Positions 17,787-23,502 of a stretch of 64,000 bases of DNA are shown piece by piece. The DNA comes from JAFGDH01 sp964441265 (GTDB lineage Archaea; Aenigmatarchaeota; Aenigmatarchaeia; QMZP01; QMZT01), in assembly GCA_964441265.1 (NCBI GenBank), contig CAYYKJ010000003.1, positions 62,001 through 126,000 on the forward strand, given 5' to 3'. Under the pieces are notes generated by a model that was not told the origin of the DNA, did not search any database, and worked only from the letters and a program-made list of their open reading frames with translations. Position 1 is the stretch's first letter; each line of letters begins with the position of its first letter. The translations under genes were made by a program, and so were the position numbers.

Positions 17787-18023
17787 TCACACCACAATCC
17801 TGTAATAAACCGATTCCCCGGCCATGGGAGAACGCCTCATGATTTCCAAAAGGTCGCCTGGTTTCGCTTTCAGTATTTTTACGACCGGGTCGTCAGACAG
17901 TATCTTCGGGAGTTTGTCTTCGGTGGTATTGAACTTTTCAATGACCTGATTCTTTTCTTCTTCCGATAGAATTCGGAACTTCGGTACGAGTTCATGTATT
18001 AGTTTTTCAATCGATTTGATCAC
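17787..18023 (-). CDS. rpoH: RNA polymerase subunit H
   Basis: This 78-aa protein is the archaeal counterpart of the C-terminal domain of eukaryotic Rpb5. HELVPKFRILSEEEK, LPKILSDDPVVK, AKPGDLLEIMRRSP and GESVYYRIVV are the family pattern. There is no ATG. A GTG at 18023 with GAGAG about nine bases upstream is preferred. A TTG at 18032 would add three residues but has no spaced ribosome site. An in-frame TAG lies 9 bases before the TTG. It is the first gene of the polymerase operon. Confidence 0.92.
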   Translation of the reverse strand: MIKSIEKLIHELVPKFRILSEEEKNQVIEKFNTTEDKLPKILSDDPVVKILKAKPGDLLEIMRRSPMAGESVYYRIVV

Positions 18024-18127
18024 CTTTGACAACTCTCGTGGCTAAACAGCCCAACGGAGTCGTTAGGCCCTTTCCGGCGGGATTTCCACAGATAATAATC
18101 ACGGGCGTTAACATAACTATATCTAAA

Positions 18128-18142
18128 TTAAGTATTTAAAGT
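18128..18142 (-). promoter_or_regulatory. TATA promoter and leader of the RNA polymerase operon
   Basis: Read leftward, AACTTTAAATACTT is a canonical archaeal TATA. Transcription would begin near 18110, giving a leader of about 85 bases before rpoH. That leader contains the GC-rich stretch GCCGGAAAGGGCC, which could fold. The rest of the gap to 18180 is AT-rich and shows nothing coding. Confidence 0.55.
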
Positions 18143-18180
18143 TTATGGTTGAGACGGTATAAATATCCGTTTTAAAGCTA

Positions 18181-18220
18181 TTTTTTTAGTATTTTGACGA
18201 AAAAAACACTAAAAAGGACA
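18181..18220 (-). terminator. Probable terminator after the tRNA/hairpin transcript
   Basis: Read leftward, CTTTTTAGT and ACTAAAAAAA form an inverted repeat around a run of seven T. This fits intrinsic termination of the leftward tRNA transcript after the tandem hairpins. Confidence 0.4.
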
Positions 18221-18255
18221 TGATGAGAGAAGAAAAACCGGATGGAGATCGCATT

Positions 18256-18367
18256 TCCCTTTTGGTCCCACGCTTTTGTCGGGAAAAGGAAAAGCGTGGA
18301 GTGGAAGCGGTCAGCTCCCTTTTGGTCCCACGCTTTTGTCGGGAAAAGGAAAAGCGTGGAGTGGAAG
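18256..18367. repeat. Two 52-bp tandem copies of a hairpin element, 60-bp period
   Basis: Positions 18256-18307 and 18316-18367 are identical. Each copy holds the inverted repeat CCACGCTTTT / AAAAGCGTGG (10 bp) around a 12-base loop. The copies start seven bases after the tRNA-Trp 3' end, so both hairpins would be in the tRNA primary transcript. An 8-base spacer separates them. No protein reading makes sense across them. Confidence 0.85.
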
Positions 18368-18373
18368 AATGAA

Positions 18374-18608
18374 TGGGCCCGACGGGAATTCCGAACAGCG
18401 GATCCCTTCTTTTGGGATCTCCTTCCTTTCGGAAGGGCTGATTCGAACCCGCGACTCCCGGATGTCTTTCTGTCATCCGCCCGTGAGGGCGTCAGCATAC
18501 TTTTATGCCCAGATAAAAGTTTCACACGTCCAGGAAAAACCCGAGTTTCCTTGGAAACCGGTGCTCTAATCCCCATCCTCGGGGGATTCCAGGCTGAGCT
18601 ACGAGCCC
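18374..18608 (-). tRNA. tRNA-Trp (CCA) with apparent introns in D-loop, anticodon loop and T-loop
   Basis: The acceptor strands GGGCTCG (18608-18602) and CGGGCCC (18381-18375) pair with one G-U and are followed by discriminator A, as expected for Trp. The D-stem GCTC/GAGC, anticodon stem CCGG/CCGG, anticodon loop TTCCAA (anticodon CCA), variable GAGTC, and T-stem GCGGG/CCCGT with loop TTCGAAT are all present. They are separated by about 18 extra bases after the D-loop GG (18588-18571), about 87 bases after position 37 (18550-18464) and about 54 bases in the T-loop (18440-18387). Removing them leaves a normal 76-nt tRNA. Each insert folds into hairpins. Exact splice points within a few bases are uncertain. 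Confidence 0.85.
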
Positions 18609-18610
18609 AA

Positions 18611-18682
18611 CGCCTCGGCCGGGATTTGAACCCGGGTCCTGGGAGTGACAGTCCCAGATGATAACCACTACACTACCGAAGC
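18611..18682 (-). tRNA. tRNA-Asp (GTC)
   Basis: This is a 72-nt intron-less cloverleaf read leftward. Acceptor GCTTCGG pairs with CCGAGGC and is followed by discriminator G. The anticodon stem TGGGA/TCCCA encloses CTGTCAC (anticodon GTC). The T arm is CCGGGTTCAAATCCCGG. Only two bases separate its 3' end from the tRNA-Trp 5' end, so both must be cut from one transcript. The promoter region lies between it and the dUTPase gene. Confidence 0.95.
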
Positions 18683-18754
18683 ATTAATTCCGGACTGACT
18701 GATGTCTTCTTTATTTATTTACAAATTTAAATATATTCTTATTCGTGGTTTCTT

Positions 18755-19105
18755 ATGGAAGACAGGCTGGAGACGATGTTCAGGGAACAGGAAAAACTGG
18801 ACGATTACATAAGAAAATCAAGGGAAAAGCAGGGATCAGGATACCAGTATTCGGAGAAGGAATGGATAGACAGGCTCACCACCGCCATGATAGAGGAAGC
18901 GATGGAGATAAAGGAACATTCCGACTGGAAATGGTGGAAGAAGCCCATGGATTTCAGCAGGGAGGATCTCAAGGAGGAACTGGCCGATCTCCTCCATTTC
19001 TGGCTGTCCCTGTGCCTGAAGCTGGGATTGACCCCCGAAGAAATGTTCGAGAAGTACATGAAAAAGAACCGCAAGAACGCCGAGAGGCAGGACAGGGGGT
19101 ATTGA
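18755..19105 (+). CDS. Dimeric (all-alpha) dUTPase-like NTP pyrophosphatase
   Basis: The 116-aa protein has the all-alpha NTP-PPase metal pattern. EEAMEIKEH (ExxE) comes first, then WKWWKK and the downstream EELADLLHFWLSL (ExxD), as in dimeric dUTPases of phages and Firmicutes. It should hydrolyse dUTP to dUMP and protect DNA from uracil. AATTTAAATATATTC lies about 28 bases before the ATG, so the message is probably leaderless. It converges on the Kef-type transporter. The non-archaeal family character suggests acquisition by transfer. Confidence 0.8.
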   Translation: MEDRLETMFREQEKLDDYIRKSREKQGSGYQYSEKEWIDRLTTAMIEEAMEIKEHSDWKWWKKPMDFSREDLKEELADLLHFWLSLCLKLGLTPEEMFEKYMKKNRKNAERQDRGY

Positions 19106-19139
19106 CAATATCTCTTGGTTCACGAAGATATTTATCAAA

Positions 19140-20861
19140 TTATCCGTGTTTTTCGTGCTTTGGGTGCTCATGTTTCATTTTGGTTCTCGTTTTCAAATGA
19201 TTGATGTGATTCGTTTTCTCTTTAAGAAATCCATTTAAATTCATACCGTACTTGGATATAAGCGTTGAAGCATGCTGACCTCCTAAAAAATACGGCATTA
19301 AAACGTACGTTGCCCCGTTTTCGTACAATTTAAGTGCCTCGTCAATTTGATGGCACACGATTATTACTATTGAGTCTTTGTTGGATTCTCTCACCTTTTT
19401 TATCAGCAGCAAACTGGTTTCAACGTCGGGGATTGTTGAAATTATCATTTTTGTTCTTGAGAAATCCAGTTTATTCAACAAATCTATGTCATTAGCATCG
19501 CCATATCTGCATTCATAACCCTCACTCGCAAGCTTGGTGATCACTTCGGGATCATAATCGACAATGAGAAACTTCTTCTTGAGATTCTTGATGGAACCCA
19601 GCAGGCTGAAACCTATCCTGTCATATCCGAACAAAATGATGTTATATTTTTTGCCCTCGTGGTGAATATGTTCATCGATTTTTCTTCCTCTTCTTTCAAA
19701 AATACCAAGATATTTGGAAATATGAGAATATAATTTGTTTGAGTGCATTATCATATATGTGGAGCCAAGGATTGTCATCAGTCCTATCGCAGTCACCATC
19801 GACAGTATTTCATTTGAAACATGGCCCATTTTCACTCCCAGGGCCACCACTATGAGGGAAAACTCGCTTATTTGGGCCACGGTCAATCCGGCCATAAACC
19901 CGTTCCGTTTCGTGTATTTGAGCAGGCCCATCAGAATCATCACTATGAGCGGGTTTCCCACCAGAACGAATGCTGAAAAAACCGCAACAGGGAGCAGAAA
20001 CTCTGAAATGTTCACGAAAATCATCTGGGACCCGAGCAAAACAAAAAAGAAAAGGATGAAGAAGTCCCTGAGCACGTTCATTTTTAATTTAATTTCATAG
20101 TGGTAGGGAGATATGGACAGTGATATTCCCGCAAGCAACGCCCCGATTTCTATTGACAGGTTCAAATAATCGAAAGCAACAGCCAGCAATAACAGCCATC
20201 CTATAGAAAAGAGTAATAAAAATTCCTGATATCTGCTGATTGCTTCAGTAATTCTGGGCAAGACAAAAATGCTGAACACTGAAATGAATGCCAATATCCC
20301 TGCTCCGATGAAAATATTCTCTACGGTAAGCGTTAGAATATCAAATCCGCTTGTGAAAGAGGATATCATCATTAAAATTATTATTGCGGTCACATCCTGC
20401 ACAATGAGAAAACCCACTGATATCCTGCCGTAAAGGGTCTGCAGATCGCCTTTGTCCGAAAGGAGTTTCACGATAATTATAGTGCTGCTGAAGGTCAGAG
20501 CTATAGCAACATAGAGGGCAGTGATATCAGAAAAACCAAAGAATTTTGAAATAAAAAAACCTATAATGGTGGTGAATAATATTTGACCTACTCCCGTTAT
20601 GAGAGAAACCTTTCCAACGTTCTTCATCACCTTCGGGTTCAGGCTGAGCCCTGCAATAAACAAAAGGAAAACCACCCCGAACTGGGAAAGAGTCGCTACT
20701 ATGTCAGCGGACTTGACAATATTCAGAAACAGGGGCCCCGCAACAATACCTGTGATTATGTAACCTACTATGAGGGGTTGTCTAAGCAGTTTCATAAGTC
20801 CGGAGACAAAAACAGCAAGAATGATAATTAAGCTTATCTCGATAAACATGCTTTCAATCAT
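19140..20861 (-). CDS. CPA2/Kef-type cation-proton antiporter with TrkA-N domain
   Basis: The 573-aa protein has about twelve transmembrane helices over residues 1-375. VYSSTIIIVKLLSDKG-like and FLLFIAGLSLNPKV segments are typical of the CPA2 family. A soluble Rossmann domain follows from about 400, with FGYDRIGFSLL and VDYDPEVI, the nucleotide-binding RCK/TrkA-N pattern. It is expected to exchange K+ or Na+ for H+ at the membrane under ligand control. The CBS gene ends 14 bases upstream in the same direction, so the pair forms an operon and the CBS protein may gate the transporter. The substrate ion is not determined. Confidence 0.9.
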   Translation of the reverse strand: MIESMFIEISLIIILAVFVSGLMKLLRQPLIVGYIITGIVAGPLFLNIVKSADIVATLSQFGVVFLLFIAGLSLNPKVMKNVGKVSLITGVGQILFTTIIGFFISKFFGFSDITALYVAIALTFSSTIIIVKLLSDKGDLQTLYGRISVGFLIVQDVTAIIILMMISSFTSGFDILTLTVENIFIGAGILAFISVFSIFVLPRITEAISRYQEFLLLFSIGWLLLLAVAFDYLNLSIEIGALLAGISLSISPYHYEIKLKMNVLRDFFILFFFVLLGSQMIFVNISEFLLPVAVFSAFVLVGNPLIVMILMGLLKYTKRNGFMAGLTVAQISEFSLIVVALGVKMGHVSNEILSMVTAIGLMTILGSTYMIMHSNKLYSHISKYLGIFERRGRKIDEHIHHEGKKYNIILFGYDRIGFSLLGSIKNLKKKFLIVDYDPEVITKLASEGYECRYGDANDIDLLNKLDFSRTKMIISTIPDVETSLLLIKKVRESNKDSIVIIVCHQIDEALKLYENGATYVLMPYFLGGQHASTLISKYGMNLNGFLKEKTNHINHLKTRTKMKHEHPKHEKHG

Positions 20862-20875
20862 TCACAAACCTCAAA

Positions 20876-21295
20876 TTACTTTTTTGCTTTAACCAGTCCG
20901 TACACCAATTCGAATGCATCAAGCTCACCGACAAGTTTCCCCTTTTCGCACACAGGTATGTCCTGAATCTTGAAAACCTTGGCTACCCTCAGAGCGTCCT
21001 CCAGATCATCATCCAGCGTTACAGTTTCAGGCTCAATCATCACATCTTTTGCCGTTTTTATGGCCTTCTTTCCGAGAAAAAAAATAATCTTATTCGGACC
21101 TATGTCAGGTCTTACGCATTTAAATATTTCATTGGTCGTTATTACGCCGATTAGTTTATTGGAATTGCCCACTACGTATACGTTTCTCCTTCCTCTGTCT
21201 TTAATGAAAATATCTATAACTTTGTCTATTGGTTTGTCCGGATTTACTGTTTTTACTTTATCTGAAAACGCCCTATAAACATCCCCCACTTTCAT
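20876..21295 (-). CDS. Two-CBS-domain protein
   Basis: The 139-aa protein consists of two CBS motifs (about 10-75 and 80-136), seen as NVYVVGNSNKLIGVITTNE and IQDIPVCEKGKLVGELDA. CBS pairs bind adenine nucleotides or similar ligands. GGGGAG eight to ten bases before the ATG is a good ribosome site, and CTTATATAC about 50 bases upstream is the likely promoter. As the first gene before the Kef-type transporter, it is a plausible regulatory subunit. Confidence 0.9.
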   Translation of the reverse strand: MKVGDVYRAFSDKVKTVNPDKPIDKVIDIFIKDRGRRNVYVVGNSNKLIGVITTNEIFKCVRPDIGPNKIIFFLGKKAIKTAKDVMIEPETVTLDDDLEDALRVAKVFKIQDIPVCEKGKLVGELDAFELVYGLVKAKK

Positions 21296-21430
21296 ATTTT
21301 TTTCTCCCCTAAGGTATGATTTATTATTTGAAGGCGTCTGTATATAAGTTTACGAGTTTCCCGATTGTCCAATTAAGAAATACCGAACATCCGCAGAAAA
21401 TGTCATATAACTTTCAAACAAAATATCGTT

Positions 21431-21677
21431 GTGTCAGATGAAAAATTTGCCAGGGCAATGAGAACATAATTGAGAGGGGATGTTCTGCACACACTGGATG
21501 AAAAAGGATCCGTTTCGGTGCATGAAATAAAAAATGAACTGGGAATAGCAGAATCCCGTCATCAAGAAATCTTAAATTTCTCCATGATCTGGGTTCAGCG
21601 TATTTTGGAAAAAACATCCTGAAAAGCTCTACTCCCTGAAGCTTAAAGAAATCGGTGAATTGTTCAGGGTTTTATGA
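21431..21677 (+). pseudogene. Decayed ArsR-like winged-helix regulator
   Basis: Pieces of one winged-helix protein can be read across three frames. The first is LRGDVLHTLDEKGSVSVHEI then KNELGIAES. After a shift comes RNLKFLHDLGSAYFGK, and after another shift KHPEKLYSLKLKEIGELF. An in-frame TAA also interrupts the first part. The order and spacing match an ArsR/HTH domain with recognition helix and wing. Several independent lesions point to a dead gene rather than one sequencing slip. An apparent leftward ORF here (21414-21617) is a shadow. Confidence 0.65.
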
Positions 21678-21815
21678 CAAAATTGCTGAAAGAATGGAAA
21701 ATAAACAAAGCTGCGTTTTAAATCAACGATGATCATCACAAAAAAACCCAAAACAATAATAACATGGTGATTTGTCACCGGAACCGGTCACACGGTCACA
21801 ATTACATCCGTTACC
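21678..21815. other. Non-coding AT-rich stretch with GTCAC/ACCGG palindromes
   Basis: No credible reading frame is present. GGTGATTTGTCACC and ACCGGAACCGGT are nested inverted repeats near 21763-21792, followed by another GTCAC. They could be protein-binding sites or part of a small RNA ending at the terminator downstream. Confidence 0.4.
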
Positions 21816-21844
21816 AAAACAGTCACAGAGATACTGTTTTTTTT
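21816..21844 (+). terminator. Intrinsic-type terminator hairpin
   Basis: AAAACAGT and ACTGTTTT form an 8-bp stem with a 9-base loop, running directly into a tract of eight T. It would end rightward transcription from the decayed HTH region. Confidence 0.6.
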
Positions 21845-21934
21845 ATCGCTGTCGGGAACAGAAAATAGTCTAGATGAATTTTGGATTTTATTCCCACTCA
21901 AGCATGGAACAAAATACCACGTTAAGCTGTTTGA

Positions 21935-21961
21935 AAACTAAAATGAAGCGGGTAACCCCGC
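21935..21961 (-). terminator. Terminator after 5S rRNA
   Basis: Read leftward, GCGGGGTTACCCGC forms a GC-rich hairpin followed by TTCATTTT. It lies 13 bases after the 5S 3' end. Confidence 0.55.
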
Positions 21962-21973
21962 CTGAAAATTAGG

Positions 21974-22138
21974 GAGCAGCGTTCTGGATTTCCCACCTAT
22001 CACCGCCGAAAGAAACAGGCACGCCTGTTTCCTGCGAAACCCGAAACCTCCGGTTTCGGCAGTAATTCCCAGACCGCGGGGAGTCTTAACTTCTGTGTTC
22101 GAAATGGGAACAGGTGATCCCTCCCGCTTTGGCCGCTC
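21974..22138 (-). rRNA. rrf: 5S rRNA, 165 nt, with an insertion of about 43 nt
   Basis: Read leftward the sequence has the conserved 5S core: CGGGAGGGATCACCTGTTCC, ATTTCGAACACAGAAGTTAAG, GCGGTCTGGGAATTACTGC, and near the end GGTGGGAAATCC and ACGCTGC. Helix I is formed by GAGCGGC (22138-22132) and GCTGCTC (21980-21974). Between ATTACTGCC and GGCGGTG there are two extra perfect hairpins, CCGAAACC/GGTTTCGG and GAAACAGGC/GCCTGTTTC. They expand the helix IV region and make the molecule about 165 nt instead of roughly 120. The gene is not next to 16S or 23S and has its own promoter. Confidence 0.9.
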
Positions 22139-22160
22139 GATATTCTAATTGCCGGGCAAG

Positions 22161-22171
22161 GTTTATAAATC
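22161..22171 (-). promoter_or_regulatory. TATA promoter of the 5S rRNA gene
   Basis: Read leftward, GATTTATAAAC is centred about 27 bases before the first base of the 5S helix I, the standard archaeal spacing. This supports independent transcription. Confidence 0.75.
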
Positions 22172-22197
22172 TTATTCCTCCATCAGAAGAGCGGCCT

Positions 22198-22374
22198 TCA
22201 TGGTCCCCTGTGGCATGAATCCATCGCGGAGTTATAGGTCTTGAAGTCGATTTCATCCATCCCGATGGTACCGGGATTGGGTCTGAAAGAGCTTCCGTAT
22301 ATGTTTTTTTCGATTTGGGACTCGAATCCGCGATTCCAGATTCCCCCCACGTAGCTTTTCTTTGTTACTGTCAT
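22198..22374 (-). CDS. Small protein of unknown function, 58 aa
   Basis: GGAGGTGA stands five to six bases before the ATG at 22374, one of the strongest ribosome sites in the window, which is the main evidence that it is translated. The product begins MTVTKKSYVGGIWNRGFE and ends NSAMDSCHRGP. It has no membrane segment and one Cys. It ends 27 bases upstream of the 5S TATA box. I do not recognise a family. Confidence 0.68.
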   Translation of the reverse strand: MTVTKKSYVGGIWNRGFESQIEKNIYGSSFRPNPGTIGMDEIDFKTYNSAMDSCHRGP

Positions 22375-22466
22375 TTTTTTCACCTCCTTTTTTCGAAACA
22401 CGTTTGCAGGGAGATCATACCGGATCTAGAATCAGCGCCCCTCCAGACCCGGGTAACCCCCTGGAT

Positions 22467-22538
22467 CTAGATGAGCAGTATGATAACGACTAGGATAAGC
22501 AGGAGCAGCATCACCGGGATTTCTTTTACTTGATCCAT
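22467..22538 (-). CDS. Single-helix membrane micropeptide, 23 aa
   Basis: The product is MDQVKEIPVMLLLLILVV followed by IILLI, almost entirely one transmembrane helix. AGAGGT lies seven bases before the ATG. It follows the 26-aa ORF at 22606-22686 and the two end similarly (IILLI and IILLA). Their DNA shares GAGCAGTATGAT at the 3' ends. Too short for homology judgement. It could be a small subunit of a membrane complex or a membrane-active peptide. Confidence 0.5.
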   Translation of the reverse strand: MDQVKEIPVMLLLLILVVIILLI

Positions 22539-22605
22539 AGCCGTTACCTCTTGAGAGCAGAAGAGAAACCGTAGAATTCCAATCCGCGGCATCCCTTCCG
22601 CGGAT

Positions 22606-22686
22606 TTATGCGAGCAGTATGATGCCGAGGACAGGGCTGGCCATGACATCTTCAAAATGCATGTTTAGCGAACCGTCCCCGCGCAT
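22606..22686 (-). CDS. Micropeptide, 26 aa, with short hydrophobic C-terminus
   Basis: The reading frame encodes MRGDGSLNMHFEDVMA followed by SPVLGIILLA. AGGT is four bases before the ATG and a TATA-like TGTTTAAATAAG lies about 30-35 bases upstream of the start. A second ATG at MHFEDV is possible. A perfect 9-bp hairpin (AATCCGCGG/CCGCGGATT, 22580-22605) separates it from the 23-aa ORF. Function is unknown. Confidence 0.42.
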   Translation of the reverse strand: MRGDGSLNMHFEDVMASPVLGIILLA

Positions 22687-22713
22687 GATTACCTGAAAAA
22701 CATTACGTTGCGC

Positions 22714-22747
22714 ACTTATTTAAACATTTTCTCCAGAAAAAACTGGA
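22714..22747 (-). promoter_or_regulatory. TATA box and upstream palindrome of the micropeptide transcript
   Basis: Read leftward, TGTTTAAATAAG (22715-22726) is the TATA. Just upstream, 22732-22747 is the palindrome TCCAGAAAAAACTGGA. The same 19-bp string TCTCCAGAAAAAACTGGAC recurs at 55697-55715 before porG, suggesting a shared regulator. Confidence 0.45.
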
Positions 22748-22816
22748 CATTCCGGGGGAAATTAACAAAAAATGTTTTTAGATATATTTTTTAAGGTTTT
22801 GCATAGAAGACTATTA

Positions 22817-23494
22817 ATGGTACAGGTGGCCGTGAAAAAACGTGCCGGTAAGGCGGAAACGGGAATGGAACACTTGACCCGGAGAATAAGCTACCTCAGG
22901 GGAACGGAGATCGGCAACATAATTTCTGAGCGAATGAATCATTTCAGGGAGAAGAGCGAAAAGGAGAACGAGGAATGGTTCTCCGAGATGTGCTTCTGCC
23001 TTCTAACTGCCAACTCCACCGCCAGGCTGGGAATATCCATACAGAACGACATCGGTTTCGACGGGTTCTTCCACATGCCCCAGGGACACCTTTCATCCTA
23101 TCTGAAGGGAAGGGGCCACAGGTTCTGGGGGAAGAGGGCGGAATTCATCGGGTGCGCCAGGGAGCACAGGAACGTGAAGGACACCCTCAGCGAAATGAAC
23201 GATCCAGTAATGATGAGGGACTGGGTGGTCCAGAACGTCAAGGGACTCGGATTCAAGGAAGCGAGCCATTTCCTGAGAAATGTGGGACAGAAGGATCTCG
23301 CCATAATAGACAGGCACGTCCTCGACGTTATGCAAGGATTCGGGATGATAGAGGAGAAGCCAAAGACGCTGACCCCGAAAAGGTACGTTGAATTAGAAAA
23401 CAAGCTCAAGGTCCTCGCCGAAAAGGTGGGAATGAGCATGGCGGAACTTGATCTCTATTTGTGGTACATGAAAACCGGAGAAATACTGAAATAA
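22817..23494 (+). CDS. ogg: 8-oxoguanine DNA glycosylase/AP lyase (Ogg2 family)
   Basis: The protein is about 225 aa and has the helix-hairpin-helix glycosylase pattern NVKGLGFKEASHFLRNVG, followed by DLAIIDRHVLDVM. The Lys and Asp (K in GFKEAS, D in IIDRH) are the catalytic pair of Ogg2 enzymes. It removes 8-oxoguanine and nicks the abasic site. The ATG at 22817 is preferred over an upstream in-frame ATG at 22772, because a TATA-like run (TAGATATATTTTTTAAG) overlaps that upstream stretch. A leaderless start then fits. Nearby repair genes for the next steps are endonuclease IV and a phosphoesterase. Confidence 0.9.
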   Translation: MVQVAVKKRAGKAETGMEHLTRRISYLRGTEIGNIISERMNHFREKSEKENEEWFSEMCFCLLTANSTARLGISIQNDIGFDGFFHMPQGHLSSYLKGRGHRFWGKRAEFIGCAREHRNVKDTLSEMNDPVMMRDWVVQNVKGLGFKEASHFLRNVGQKDLAIIDRHVLDVMQGFGMIEEKPKTLTPKRYVELENKLKVLAEKVGMSMAELDLYLWYMKTGEILK

Positions 23495-23502
23495 TAAAAA
23501 AT

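Noticed and set aside
18256..18367. CRISPR array
   Set aside because: Only two repeats with an 8-base spacer, no cas genes, and each repeat is a long self-complementary hairpin next to a tRNA.
18464..18550. Box C/D guide RNA inside the tRNA-Trp anticodon-loop intron, as in euryarchaeal tRNA-Trp
   Set aside because: A CTGA and a GGATGA-like string are present, but in the wrong order and spacing, and the sequence folds into ordinary hairpins (ACTTTTAT/ATAAAAGT, CGCCC/GGGCG) that use those bases.
18242..18661. Rightward open frame of 139 residues across the tRNA region
   Set aside because: It runs through two hairpin repeats and two tRNA genes on the other strand. The repeated peptide in it is a by-product of the DNA repeat.
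21414..21617. Leftward 67-residue open frame
   Set aside because: No ribosome site or promoter, and the opposite strand holds recognisable remains of a winged-helix gene.
22375..22466. GC-rich stretch with repeated GGATCTAGA strings as a small RNA or att site
   Set aside because: Short imperfect repeats only. No tRNA-like or integrase context supports an attachment site.
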